Assembly (NCBI GenBank): GCA_958450325.1
Contig: OY288249.1
Span: 62,994,166-63,058,165 of the forward strand
Reading direction: 5' to 3'
DNA length: 64,000 nucleotides
Source of the DNA: Agrostemma githago
Taxonomy: Eukaryota; Streptophyta; Magnoliopsida; Caryophyllales; Caryophyllaceae
Made by a program: the position numbers and the translations under genes. Of the stretch, positions 44,617 to 55,766 are shown in pieces. Positions within the stretch are counted from its first letter, which is position 1, and each line of letters opens with the position of its first letter. A model generated the notes under the pieces. That model was not told the origin of the DNA and ran no database searches. It saw only the letters and a program-made list of their open reading frames with translations.

Positions 44617-47600
44617 TTTTTTTTGGTCAAGTACAGGAGTAGGTAATAACCCTATAGAAATCGAACTAACAGACTAATTAAAAAGCGTAAAACGGAACTC
44701 GACGTGGCCAGCTAACTCCTCTTATGTCGTGTTGAGCAAGTTCAAACAACTTATCAGGGATATAATCTTCCTCAAAGAGTTGCAATTGTTGGCTTATCTG
44801 TACCCCAAAATTTGCAAGTCAATCCGCGCACCGATTAGCTTATCGGTACACGTGTTTAACTTCCACTTCCCAATCATCGTTATTAATCAAACATTGACAG
44901 ATCCGAATTATGTGAGAGTGGGCCGAAGGATGTACAACTTCTTTATTAAGCAGATTTTTAATAACTTGAGAGTCCGTTTGAACTAGTATTTTAGAGAATC
45001 CCCGTTCTTTTGCCATCAATATCCCGCATCACAATGCCATTACCTCTGCTCGGGTAACAGTGGCCACTCCGACATGTTCAGCGAAGGCACATAGAATTCT
45101 CTCATACTCGTGTCTCTAAACAGTCCACCCGCCCCTGATATTCCCGGGTTGCCCTTGGATGCTCCATCTATGTTTAGGGCAATCCAATCTATGGGGGGTG
45201 CGAGCCATCGAACCAAGACTATTTCACTTGATTGGCTGCCAGTTACGATCTCAGGGACTCTAGACTTTAACGCTCGTTTAATTTCTTGAATACAGAGGGC
45301 TAAGAAATTCTTTTGGTTGGAGGGGATTTCCCTTTCTCTATCAAAACTACGACAATTGCGCCATCTCCATAACCACCAAATCGTAATAGCAAAAAGTTGT
45401 GGCCAGTCTCCAATGCCACGCATTTTCTCGGTTTTCAGGTTTAAAGTGATCCAGTCATGGACTGAATTGCCCTGGGAGTGAAACTCAGATATAGCACCTG
45501 GAAAGAGTGTCCACACAACTCTTGCTTTTGCACGATCTCGGAGAATATGGGCTGTTGTTTCTTCTCCAACTCCACATCCCACACAGGTCGCATCCTCACT
45601 AAGCCCTCGTTTTAATCTGTTGCTATTGGACATGATGCGGTCCTGCAAAGCGAGCCACGTGAACATACGAATTCGTTGGGGGGCATCGATTCTCCATGGA
45701 AGTCTTCCCGACTCATTCCCTTCGTGAGTGTCTTCATTTCGAATCAAATTAATAGCAGATTTGATCAGAAAGTTCCCATCTGCCGACGGTGCCCAATGTA
45801 CCTGATCATCATTATTGTTGTCCGTGTGTAACTCGATTGAGGCAATGGTGCGCAGAATCTCGAGACTGAAAAAGTGAGCGAAGTCATCCCATTTCCAGCC
45901 TAGTTCATTATCCCATTTATCCTCCACACTCCAGTTGAGTATCTCTGGCGGAATAAGGTCATTAGTGAGGTCCTTTAATGGAATTGGGTTGTCCAAGAGT
46001 GCTGCCAGAACTTGGTCATGCGTCCGTTCCCAACTGCGTGCTGGAATCCTGTTTTGACAGCTTTCACACCCTCAACGATCCATTTCCAGGCATTTGACGC
46101 ATTATTATTTGCCTCAAACATCTCCAAATCACACCTCCCTTTGCAATATTTTTGCCATAGGACTCTCGCCCAAAGAGCGTTGGGCTCATTCATAATTCTC
46201 CACCCCAACTTTGCCATAAAAGCTGTATTAGCCTGACGCATTGATCGAAGTCCCAAACCTCCTAAGTCTTTGTCTTTAGTTACATTCTCCCAAGAAACTA
46301 GGTGTACACCTCTCCTCTCGTCAGACCCATTCCATAAGAAAGGCCTAGCTTTCCTGTCCAGTTGGTCACAAAGAGTTCGAGGTAAGCGAGCCGATTGCAT
46401 GGCGTAAGACGGAATAGCAGACATGGTGGACTGAATTAAGGTGGCCCGACCTGCCAAGGAAAGGTGTTTCATCCTCCATCCTGTTAGCCTCTTATCAACT
46501 TTCTGTGCAATGTGATTGAAAGTGTCTCGAGTCACTCTCCCATTGATGGTGGGCATGCCCAGGTACATACCCAAATCCGGAGTGGCCTCGATTCCGAGCT
46601 CCGCTGTTACACTAGATATCACAACATCACTTGTGTTAGCGGAAAAGAAAATTTTTGACTTATTGTTGCTAATTTTCTGTCCCAACGCAAGACAAAACGT
46701 TTCGAGACATTGTTTGATCACCCTAGCTTACCCCTGTGTTGCCTCGCCAAAAAGAATGAGGTCGTCTGCAAAGAACAGATGGGTTAGAAAAAGGGCTCCT
46801 CGACATGGTTGAAATCCTTTCCATTTATTTCCTTCCTGCGCTTCATAGATTAGATGACTTAGTCGTCCATACAAATAGTGAAGAGATACGGAGACAAGGG
46901 GTCTCCTTGTCGTATCCCTCTACTTGGTTTGAACGTCTCTGTAGCTTCACCATTCCATAGAATGCTCAATGAAACCACCTCCAAGCAACAAAGAATTGTT
47001 CTCCTCAAACGATAAGGTAAATTCATTTCTCTCAAAGTAGAAGCAATGAATTTCCATTCCAGCCTATCATAAGCTTTTTCGAGATCTAGTTTGATCACCA
47101 TGTAACCCGTCTTTCCCTTTTTTTTCTCATTGAGTGCAGCGCCTCTTGGACGAGAATTATGTTGTCCGTGATTTGACGACGAGGGACGTAGCTCACCTGA
47201 TTTGGTCTAATTAGGATTGGGAGGACTGGCTTGAGCCTATTGACTATCATCTTAGTCACTAGTTTATACACCACATTGCAAAGGCCAATGGGTCTAAACT
47301 GAGTAACATTGCTCGGGTGATCCGTTTTAGGGATGAGTGTTATGAACGCGTGACCAATTCCCTCCGGGAACCTTTGATGGTGAAGTGCCTGAACGACTAG
47401 CTCACATACACTTTCTTTGACTACATCCCACTGTGATGGATAGAATAGAGCCTGAAAACCATCAGGTCCGGGAGCCTTATACGGGGACATTTGGCCTAGA
47501 GCCCCTCAAATTTCACTGATTGAAAAGTTTATGCCCAATTTTTGTTGCTCATGAGTCGAGAGTTCAGGGAAACTCCCAATGGGCATCGTTGTCATGTCTA

Positions 47601-48620
47601 AGGCACGCTCTTGGGACTGAAACAACTGGACATAGTAATCTAATACCATGTGTTTGATTAACTCTGCATCCCAAATCCAGTTTCCGTTGTTATTCTGTAA
47701 GGCTTCAATTCTGTTGTTTTTCCTCTTGATTATCGTGCTAAGATGGAAGTACTTTGTGTGTAAGTCTCCATCACAAATCGCCCCCATTCTTGATTTTTGG
47801 AACCATAGAAGTTCCTCCATAAGGGTTTGATCCAATTGCGCCTTGAGTTTGATTTCCAATTTAATGAGATAACCGGGACCACCTCCTGACATCTTTATTT
47901 GAACTCCAATGAGCCTGCGTAGCAGACTCTTTTTCCGTTCGAAGATGTTTTTGAAGGTGTTCTTGTTCCACTCTTGAAGGGATTGAGCAAAGTTGTGGAT
48001 GAAGGGGTATAAAGGGAGGTTTGTTCTCCGTTCATCTTTCACAAATTTTGAGAAATTGTCATTGCACATCCAGGCAGCCTGAAAACGAAAAGGTCGGAGC
48101 ACTTTGGGTATAGGAGCAAACCCGTTCGTGCTCATGATTATAAGGCAATGATCAGATTGGTTCTGGACTAGATGGCGGAGCGATCCCTCAGCAAACATGA
48201 TTCTTCATGAGGAATTGCACAAAGCTCTATCTAATCTAGCCCATTTCCGAGTTTCGGGGGAATTTCCTCGACTCCAAGTGAACGAAGGACCTGAGAATTT
48301 AAGCTCTAGCCAATCATTATTCTCAATCCAAGTATTGAATCTGTCACATCTCCGTCTCATTGTGCTGCTCTCCCCGTTTCTCTCGCTAAGGAATCTGGTG
48401 CCATTGAAATCGCCCATCGCTAACCAAGGCTGGTTGTATCCATTAGCAATGTGTTGAAGTTCCGTCCATAGCTCTTGTCTCTTAAAGATATCCGGACTGG
48501 CATACACTGCAGTGAAAAGCCAAGGCGTTTCCCCTCTCCGAGCTATTTCAACTGTGATGAATTGAGCATGATGTGTCTGAGGTGTGATTACTACAACATT
48601 TTGGTTCCAGAATAACACAA
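44617..48620 (-). mobile_element. 5'-truncated L1-type LINE
   Basis: On the minus strand the element begins inside the ORF2 endonuclease (about 48620) and ends with an A8 tail (plus-strand T-run 44617-44624). Domains run endonuclease, RT, zf-RVT, RNase H. ORF1 and the start of ORF2 are missing, the usual 5' truncation of target-primed reverse transcription. I could not identify a target duplication. A small MITE abuts its 5' end. Confidence 0.85.
44690..48618 (-). pseudogene. LINE ORF2, truncated and frameshifted
   Basis: Segments on the minus strand: endonuclease C-terminal half with MGDFNG (48618-48205); linker (48198-47506); RT from YKAPGPDGFQ (47490) through LDLEKAYDRLEW and RQGDPLSPYLF (47101-46859); intact FADD box (46772-46761); RT thumb (46721-45975); zf-RVT CVGCGVGEETTAHIL and RNase H start LNIDGASKGNPG (45996-45040). 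RNase H continues in another frame to about 44800 (TDSQVIKN, ANRCAD). At least five stops or frameshifts separate the pieces. The catalytic RT residues are still legible but no functional protein can be made. Confidence 0.85.
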
Positions 48621-48635
48621 ACCGTCACTAGCTTA

Positions 48636-48788
48636 TACTCCCTAATATTCTGTCCTAAAAAGATTACACAAATGACCAGACCAATTTGCAAAAGGGAAAA
48701 ATTAAAAATAAAAGTTGAGAAATTGGACAATCGGTAGGAAACTACCTGAAAATGAATACATGACAATCGTAGTGGGACAGAGAGAGTA
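48636..48788. mobile_element. short Stowaway-like MITE
   Basis: TACTCCCTAATATTCTGTCC at the left pairs with the reverse complement of the right end, TACTCTCTCTGTCCCAC. About 153 bp, flanked by TA, non-coding. Confidence 0.55.
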
Positions 48789-49175
48789 TTATTTTGTCGA
48801 TTAAACGGATTTATTTTTGACATATCTCTCCGGGAGAAAAGAGGCGGACATCATAACAATTGAAATTGGGCAGAGGAAACAGGAATATGAGACAGCCGTA
48901 TTGCATAAACCGAAAAAAGAGAAGCAAAGGAAACAAAAGTTAATTGGAATATTTGAAGAAATCGTGGTATAGATGTTTTGAATTCATATATTCTTATACG
49001 GAGTACAATTCACAAAGAAGGAATTATGGTGAGAGACCGAAATCCCATCTTCATCTCTCTCAAGGAGTCAAGGTGTCTCCCTTCCCTTGCGTGTTTGATG
49101 AGTATTTTGCTAGAATTAATTAGTAAATAGCAACCCCATCTCCATGCATGAATTAATTAGTAGTCCTCCTCCGTA
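48789..49175. other. intergenic, 3' flank of the pectinesterase gene
   Basis: No coding sequence or repeat boundaries. The 3' UTR of the minus-strand pectinesterase probably lies at about 49000-49175. Confidence 0.4.
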
Positions 49176-50457
49176 TCAGTCATCAAGAAACCACAAAAAT
49201 GGCAAAGCTTGATCGTACGTGAGACTTCGGGACCACGCAACTCTTGATGATCGGTTCGACCCCGGTCCATAGCACTCATGCTCACCATAATAAACTGTGC
49301 TGCATGCATCTCGTAGACAATATTTTAATCAATCAAATACATATTATATGGAATTAAACCGGAAAAGAGCTAGACTGCATCGAAAAGTTAATTAAGGCCT
49401 AGGTCGGGATGAAACATTAAATAAAGAAAGTACCTTTGGGTGGAGGGCTTATTCCAGTCATTCCAACCAAGAGGCAGGACAGAAGAAGACATGTAAGAGT
49501 GAGCAAAGACAACCCTTGAATAATTACCCCAAGGCCTTCCTAAGTAACACTTCTCATCTCCTGTTACCTTACACTTTGTAAAATAATAACCTGTGTTTTC
49601 TTCCCACGACTTTCTTTTTTGTGCTGTTATCGCCCCATTCACTCCCTTCGGCGCTATGCAATGTATATGACAATGCTGTCATCCAAAATCATCATCCTTT
49701 GAAAACCGGTTACCTAAGTTAAATATGCTCCGGAGTATATAAAGTCGAGGAAGTACGTAATCAAGATCTTACCTCAAAAAGAGAGGCAGCATTCCCACAA
49801 ATGAAATCAACAGCTCCTTGAATGTAGCAGTTTTTGTAGTAATGTCGGCCCTTGTCATCGAGTAGGGTATCTTGGTAACCAAGGAACCTGCACGAGTAGA
49901 ATGCTACCTTATCCCCCGTCACTTTTAACGCCACTGCTTGTTTTCCAGGTTCATGCGTATTCTACAAAATAATCAAAAGTACATACCAAGGATGTCACAA
50001 ATATCACAGTACATTGCATTACGTTTTTAATGATAATCGATGATGGATAGAAAACTACCTGGATAGTTAGATGTCTACCAACAAAATTGGAAGCAAGAAT
50101 GGTAACAGTAGAGGAATTCGCAATCCCTCCATCAAAGTTGCCTGTAATTATAGTTGATTTAGCATCATGTATTCGCCCACTTAAGATAATGTGAGGTTTA
50201 TCAAGAGGCACAACAATCTTTTCTCTGTAAATTCCCGGCTCGATTCTTATGAGGGTCCAATGAACATTGCCAGCAGGAATTGAGTCGATGGCTTCTTGTA
50301 TCGTCTCAAAATCACCCGACCCAAATGAATCTACATTTATTTCTAGCTCCCATTTTAGTTTGTTTTCGTCACAACTAATGCTAATCACTTGCATCAGATA
50401 AGTTAATGTGATAGTGATTAATATGCAGAAATGGACATATGAATTGATACGACACAT
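49176..50457 (-). CDS. pectin methylesterase (CE8), secreted, no pro-region
   Basis: Four exons: 50457-50059, 49961-49773, 49675-49434, 49299-49176; GT-AG introns, phases join, 317 residues. The N-terminal hydrophobic segment (about 8-27, FCILITITLTYLMQVIS) is a signal peptide. The CE8 domain starts at VDSFGSGDFETIQEAID. Catalytic and substrate-site motifs are present in order: GYQDTL, GAVDFICGNA (active-site aspartate) and LGRPWGNYSR. The C-terminus is TVYYGEHECYGPGSNRSSRVAWS. PMEs remove methyl esters from wall homogalacturonan, changing stiffness. Lacking the PMEI-like pro-region, it belongs to the short (group 1) class. The last exon is small and easily missed, because an unspliced reading runs to a stop within the intron. 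No damage is seen; the exact Arabidopsis orthologue is not assigned. Confidence 0.93.
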
Positions 50458-51009
50458 TTCATAGAAACAAAGAACTACGTACAGTATTAATTAATTATAA
50501 TTAGATTAAATATAATGAAAGTGGGTGTTTCTAGTATTATTAAGATTAAGATTGTGACATTAAATATGAGGAATTAAGAGAGTTAAATGGAAAATTTGTA
50601 ACTTGTAAGACATTGATTATCAGTTAGTTTCCCAAACAAAACCATGGCTTCGGCTTCATCCATTTAATTGACCGTTTTTCTAATTATATGACATTTAAAT
50701 GCATACTTTTAGAAGTGAGCTAAATCTCGACTTCACTATATAAATTATTCGACCCATAAAGCCGACTTTTGGTGTAAGTTGAGTACTAGAATAGTCTATT
50801 TTGCATGATATGTTTTAACATCACAAATTCTTATTATAGACGGTTTCACACTTGTCGTAAAATCTAATAGTAGACCTCTCATAAACTACATGTAATACAA
50901 CATGAGACGGTTTCGTACAAGAGTTAATGAAAACAAATGAAAGCACTACCTACCTAACCTTACTACTCCGTATAATTTAGGTGATCATGACGAGAGATCA
51001 ACAAACTCT
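50458..51009. other. promoter side of the pectinesterase gene, no gene
   Basis: AT-rich. GAGACGGTTTCGTAC / AGACGGTTTCACAC words near 50839 and 50903 are fragments of a foldback element. No coding sequence. Confidence 0.4.
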
Positions 51010-52245
51010 TTTTGTTTGCCAGCTATTACAAATCCCTTAACGACTACTCATGACCGATTTGGCTAGGTCATGCGCCTCGTGGTTAAGATTTCGAGGAATA
51101 TATCTAAACGAACAACAGTGGAAATAAGCTACTTCAGCATATAGATCCTGTATCAAATCCCTAATGCAATGATGGGGGTCTTCTACTTCAGCAAGTTGAT
51201 AAATGAGTTGTAGACAGTCACTCTGGATGGTAACATGAAGAAGTCTGTTCCTTTTAGCCCACCTGATAGCTTTAATCACAGCTATTGTCTCCGCTTGAAG
51301 AGCTGACTCTACCATAAAACTCGCCCACCCACCGAAAGATCTGATCTGTCTGTTGTCCAGGGTGAACCATCCTGCCGCAGCTTCTCCAGAGGTCCTCCAA
51401 GCTGCATCAACGCTCAAAATGGCTGTAGAACACCTATAAGAATCTTGAACCTGAATTATAATCCACACGTCATTAGAGCCTCTGATCTGATCTCTAATGG
51501 CTTCCTTGTCAGACATTCCTCGCTCTCTATATTCCTTCTTTTCCTTGTCTCTCCTTGTCTTCATGTCTTCCCAAGTTGACTCAAGATCCTTAAGCGATTC
51601 ATTATATCTCATCAATAACCCACCGACATCGTTTGCGGACTTTCCAAAAATAAAGTTGTTCATGAACAACCAAATATTGTATAAAACATTGATGAATTGG
51701 AAAAGCTCCTTCCAATCATCATCTTTCTCGAACAGATCCCTCATAGTCTCCATTATCCATTCCCCAAATGCCATTGTTTCACTCTCATTAATTTTATTGG
51801 CAAGAGGAGTTGATTCCCATAAGCATCTACTGACGGGACAAGTGCGAAAAAGATGGTTCAAAGATTCTATCTCACATATCCCATCTTCTCCCGTAAAGCA
51901 AAGCACACAATGATAAGGTCCTGTTAATTGCCTTTTCTCCCTCTCAACACCAACAGGTAATGCATTCGACATAATTTTCCAAAAGAAAATTCTCCATTTT
52001 GCCGGACCTGGTAATTTCCAAAGGACCTTCTTACAAAACAGCGAAAAGCTCTCATGTCTACCTTGCCTAGCCATCTTGTCATTCTCAAATTCTTTAAGGA
52101 TCATTTCATGATATCCACTCTTGACACTGTATTCTCCACTTCTTGTCTTGGTCCAATAACAACGATTAGTTTTTGCTGCTCTAGATAAAGGGATTGCCTG
52201 TATCCTACCCCTAACAAACTCTAGTTGTCTTTGTTTCAGCATTAT
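51010..52245 (-). mobile_element. 5'-truncated LINE (zf-RVT + RNase H end only)
   Basis: Only the last ~1.2 kb of a LINE is present. The 3' end is near 51010, where the minus strand reads GGCAAACAAAAAG, a weak A-rich tail. No target duplication was identified. The retained ORF is open from end to end. Confidence 0.7.
51037..52242 (-). CDS. LINE-derived zf-RVT/RNase H protein, uninterrupted 401 codons
   Basis: The ORF begins MLKQRQLEFVRGRIQ and is open to 51037. It holds the connection region with WTKTRSGEYSVKSGY (about residues 30-44), the zf-RVT block KVLWKLPGPAKWRIFFWK...CVLCF...HLFRTC (about 70-135) and an RNase H fold (about 270-395). Its four acidic positions are visible: SVDAAW, QAETIAV, IQSDCLQ and NHEAHDLAKS. 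Such C-terminal LINE fragments usually decay quickly; here no stop or shift occurs. It may simply be young, or retained. No promoter or intron is evident, and the reverse transcriptase is absent, so it could act only as an RNase H-like protein if expressed. Confidence 0.6.
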   Translation of the reverse strand: MLKQRQLEFVRGRIQAIPLSRAAKTNRCYWTKTRSGEYSVKSGYHEMILKEFENDKMARQGRHESFSLFCKKVLWKLPGPAKWRIFFWKIMSNALPVGVEREKRQLTGPYHCVLCFTGEDGICEIESLNHLFRTCPVSRCLWESTPLANKINESETMAFGEWIMETMRDLFEKDDDWKELFQFINVLYNIWLFMNNFIFGKSANDVGGLLMRYNESLKDLESTWEDMKTRRDKEKKEYRERGMSDKEAIRDQIRGSNDVWIIIQVQDSYRCSTAILSVDAAWRTSGEAAAGWFTLDNRQIRSFGGWASFMVESALQAETIAVIKAIRWAKRNRLLHVTIQSDCLQLIYQLAEVEDPHHCIRDLIQDLYAEVAYFHCCSFRYIPRNLNHEAHDLAKSVMSSR

Positions 52246-52257
52246 ATTGTTACAATA

Positions 52258-52374
52258 TTAAAGATGTCTTAGCTAGCCTAATGGTTAAAACGGGTATCCT
52301 CAACAATAATTCTCTGGCTTGAATACACTAACATTTTGAGAAATCATTAGTGCGCACTTCCTTGAAAAAAAAAA
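52258..52374 (+). mobile_element. tRNA-related SINE-like element
   Basis: TTAGCTAGCCTAATGGTTAA (about 52268-52287) resembles a pol III A box and GGCTTGAATAC (about 52317-52327) a degenerate B box, spaced as in tRNA-derived SINEs. The unit ends in A10 (about 52365-52374). TATATTGTTAC occurs on both sides (52247-52257 and 52386-52396), consistent with a target duplication, though eleven extra bases lie after the A-run. A 21-bp piece of its 3' part recurs at 52411-52431. Confidence 0.45.
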
Positions 52375-52402
52375 CGTTACTCTATATTGTTACGATGGCC
52401 TT

Positions 52403-52666
52403 TCAAGCTATACACCAACATTTTGAGAAATCATTAGTTTGAGATTTCAGTCTGTCAAAGGCAGATAGTTCCTGATCAGAACTTGTGAAGCTCAACTCTA
52501 CGACATTCACAATGTCTAATTTCAGCCGGTATAGCAAATCAGCAATAACCTTAGTCGGTGTTGCCACCTGCGACAAAAGGGACTGAATATATGCAAACCT
52601 AAAACTATCTTTATGTTGAGAACTCACAGATGTTTCCTGAGGATCCGTATTTGCATAGAAATTCAA
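52403..52666 (-). CDS. hypothetical ORF, 87 codons, possibly an exon of an unknown gene
   Basis: I do not recognise the family. The translation (SQHKDSFRFAYIQSLLSQVA... SFTSSDQELSAFDRLKSQ) is of ordinary composition with two predicted helical stretches, unlike random AT-rich ORFs here. Its end overlaps sequence shared with the SINE-like unit. It could be a 3' exon of a gene cut off by the LINE/SINE insertions, or chance. Confidence 0.25.
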   Translation of the reverse strand: MNFYANTDPQETSVSSQHKDSFRFAYIQSLLSQVATPTKVIADLLYRLKLDIVNVVELSFTSSDQELSAFDRLKSQTNDFSKCWCIA

Positions 52667-53269
52667 TGTTGAAGGTGTGTTCTACAGTCTACCTCTCTTG
52701 AGTGTAGAGAAATTAGACTCATGGATCAAGCTTTGCTCCCATGGGTTCATATTTATCCTATATATATATATGATGTAATGCAACAAATATTTCTCAAATG
52801 TGATGCAGGATGACCATTCGGACCTCCAAAATCATCACAAATTTGCACTTCCCGTGAGTTACAAACACGGAAAACTACAGATACTATTTACTGTATGGAT
52901 ACAATCATACCACAACGACTCAAGTGGTCTCCAAGAAACAGAAGGGTGAAACACTAGTTTACACTGAGCTGAGCCTTTGAAAACTACATCAAGTAAATTG
53001 TGGGAACTACGGACTGTTAGCTTAACTCAATCTGTTGAAATGCTAAGTTAACAATTCCTTCCATTGGAGTTGAAATGCCCCATTGTACATTTGTACATAC
53101 TTCTGCTTAGAGTAAAAGGCAAATGCGGCCTATTGACTAAAATGGAGAGGAGAGAGTTGGATAGAGTCATGAGTACTCATGACTTGGAATACTCCACATG
53201 CTTCGACTTTCAATCGATAAGTACGATTTGGAAATTCCAGTATTGGCACCGCTAACCTCGTTTTTTCCT
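52667..53269. other. intergenic, 3' flank of the DUF167 gene
   Basis: No convincing coding sequence. (TA)n at about 52758-52770. The 3' UTR of the minus-strand DUF167 gene is expected in the right part. Confidence 0.4.
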
Positions 53270-54581
53270 TTATTGGGATTTCATAGCTTTAGTTAATGCA
53301 TCAAATACACTCTGCACAGTAACCTCCTCGACAATCACAACTTTGTCCCTTGACTTGGAACCAGAACCAATAGAAACTTGCCTCTTCTTTACCCCAATAA
53401 CCTGTTTGACAAGATCCATCCCAAGCAGTTTCAATGAAAAATAGATGTACTCAACAATCAACATATGACATCAAGCCATTCAGGTTGAAGCGCTGCTGAT
53501 AACAGTCCAAAGGTTAAAACTTTTTTTTTTTTTTTTTTTTTCTGGTAGCAAAAGGACATGCACAATTTAACCATCTGCAGATTTCCTTAACTACGGTGCT
53601 AGCAAATACATACCATAATACATACAAGAAGCATAGTTGAATGAGCAAATTGTTAGAGATTGATTCAAGGGAGAGATGCGCAACAAGGCGTCAGATATCA
53701 TTGTAATGACGAAGAATAGGCGCAGTGGGCACACAATGTCATTTCAAGATTTTAATCCCCATTGTGTCTTGTATCTAGGCCTTCAATTAAGAAATTTGAA
53801 GGTTGTAGTTGTAGGGAGGAAATGTGAAGGGATTTATTGAGTCACCACAAAGTGAATAGTTTTCCTCCAACATAAGAAGTTGGAAGTATCAAATATAAAA
53901 GAGGCCATTATCCCCAACTCCAACCCGGATGAAAGTATTTACAAAAGTTGCTGTTGTTTAGGAACATAATAATGTGAAGTTAAAAGGATTAAAAGAAAGC
54001 AATAATGTGGATTAGTATTGGATCAAAAAATGGAACAAGCATTGGTAAATCAAAACGATGACGACTGCGTGTGTAGCCTAAAAAAAGGGTGTTTATCCAA
54101 GACCAAGAGTAGAGTAAAAACCTCATTTGGAGTATTACGAGTACTCCGTATGTGGTGGGATTAGGTGAGTAGTGAAACCCACAATTAACAATTCCTATGC
54201 TGCTCACCAGTAGATATTCAGGAAAGTAAAAGAAAGAAGAGGGGAACAGAACATACAGAGCAGAAGAAAAGGAGTAGAGCAGAGTTGGCTTCACCGTCTC
54301 TGGCAGGTGCATCAATCTGCACTCCCACTGCTTCATCACTTATATCTACAAATACCCCCAGGTCCCCTTTTTATTCTGATTTCAATCAAATACCAGTATA
54401 AATTGATGATCATAAACAGACCTGTGATGGAGGCAAGCTTGGAGCCGGGTTTGGCGTGGATTGTGATGGCCACAGAAGACGGACTCATTGACCGGATGCA
54501 GCCCGGGGTTGTTTTCGTCGTCGCCTTGTTTTCAGGTGCTTCACTGCTGCTGCTCGCTTTCCCCTTCTTTCTCGGCCCCAT
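53270..54581 (-). CDS. DUF167 / UPF0235 (YggU-like) family protein
   Basis: Three exons, 54581-54422, 54345-54257, 53401-53270, join in phase over GT-AG introns to 126 residues. The N-terminus is a short Lys/Ser-rich tail (MGPRKKGKASSSSE), then the DUF167 fold: SVAITIHAKPGSKLASI in exon 1, SDEAVGVQIDAPARDGEAN in exon 2, VIGVKKRQVSIGSGSKSRDK in exon 3. Length and sequence closely fit the small plant members (Arabidopsis At1g49170 type). The structure is known in bacterial and archaeal homologues but the function is not. Exon 2 is only 89 bp; its last codons (LLLFFCS) depart from the usual acidic/aromatic pattern, so the exon 2 donor (GTATGT at 54256) is the least certain junction. Intron 2 is 855 bp and contains a T22 run (53519-53540). 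Confidence 0.85.
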
Positions 54582-54743
54582 CCCTCCTCCCTTTCGCCTA
54601 CCTCTTTTTCTTACACAATTTGGAAGGATTCCAACCTCGGATCAAAAACACACGGGCCTAAGTCACGCCGCACCTCCATTTAAATATTCTTACGGACTAG
54701 CAATAAACACAAATAGTATTTCCGGCCCAACTATTTAAACCAT

Positions 54744-54831
54744 CACTTCCTCCGATTTTCTTTTTTATCTTCTCACTTTTTAATAATTGTGTGGGTATTC
54801 ATATGGGAAAATAAATTAAATTGGAGGAAGT
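54744..54831. mobile_element. very short (88-bp) Stowaway-like MITE
   Basis: ACTTCCTCCGATTTT at the left is matched by AAATTGGAGGAAGT at the right (inverted). The core is AT-rich with no coding. It lies about 160 bp upstream of the DUF167 gene start. Confidence 0.55.
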
Positions 54832-54864
54832 ACATTTTGTTACTACTTCTCGTGTAACACATCT

Positions 54865-55666
54865 AGGACTATGCAAAAATCGGGTCGAACCGGAAAAATA
54901 GACCGGTCCGGACCGGAATAATGAAGACCGGATCCAGAAAAATAAAACCGGTCCATGTCCCGGTCCAACAAATTCTAGGATTCAGGGTTCCGGTCCAGAC
55001 CGAGTCAAACTCGGAATTAACCGGTCCAGATCGATTGGCCCTGTTTTCGTGGACTTTGGGCTTGTGTAGTATTGTGTGTTAGTATACTGAACTACGGCTC
55101 AGCCCATTATGTCTAAACCCTAAATACCCATCTCCAAACAGTCACAACTCACTAACTCAATAACTCCCCATTTACAAACCCTCCCCTCCAGCAAACCCTA
55201 AATCGCCCCTCCGACAAACCTTTCGTCCTTGCTTCTTCCGGTTTTCGTAAAATCTGTTCGAGCTTTATTTTTTTTTAAAATTTAATTTAATTTTGTTTAT
55301 TTGTTTCTATTTTCGGCGATAGATCTGGATTTTCTTGCGTTGATTCGGTTTTCGTCATCAATTTCGTGTTCCGGCGCCATCAATTCATGTTCCGGCGATA
55401 GATGAGCTTGAACGTACATAAGCAATGAATATGAAGTAGCACTGTAGCAGTACTTCTCGTTTCCTTTAGTAGTTGTGTACACTACAACCTGTACAGGTAC
55501 TAATGTACTATATGTCAACAGACCCAACATGGCCCAACCGGTCAGGACCCTAATTTTTCAGGGTCGATCCAGGTCCAATGTTTATCGATACAGGGTCAGT
55601 GAAATTTACCATTCCGATTCCGGGTCTAACCGGGTCCGGGCCGGGTCCGCACCGGTATGCAGCCCT
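54865..55666. mobile_element. hAT-like element, 802 bp, with promoter-like cargo
   Basis: The ends AGGACTATGCA and TGCAGCCCT (reverse complement AGGGCTGCA) are imperfect inverted repeats, flanked by perfect 8-bp duplications ACACATCT (54857-54864 and 55667-55674). Both outer parts carry ACCGGTCC / GGGTCCGG words like those of the hAT MITE at 33199. The centre is different: AGCCCATTA (55101) and two AAACCCTAA boxes (55115-55123, 55193-55201) followed by a C-rich leader look like a plant housekeeping promoter. No long ORF. Confidence 0.8.
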
Positions 55667-55766
55667 ACACATCTCTCCCAAATGATATCATCTTGTATAC
55701 TTAACTTAAGTACAGACTCCATGTTTTTAGAGAGAGGATTCTCTCTGTAGAGCGATTACTGTTCCA

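Noticed and set aside
52262..52330. A functional tRNA gene
   Set aside because: The A/B-box-like words are there but no cloverleaf with a proper acceptor stem can be drawn, and an A-tail follows; SINE-like is the better reading.
51010..52440. A target duplication for the LINE fragment using the TATATTGTTAC repeat
   Set aside because: The repeat flanks only the SINE-like unit at 52258-52374; no matching copy occurs beside the LINE 3' end at 51010.
54307..54738. 143-codon plus-strand ORF
   Set aside because: It covers exons 1 and 2 of the minus-strand DUF167 gene in antisense; hydrophobic segments come from complementing Lys/Ser codons.
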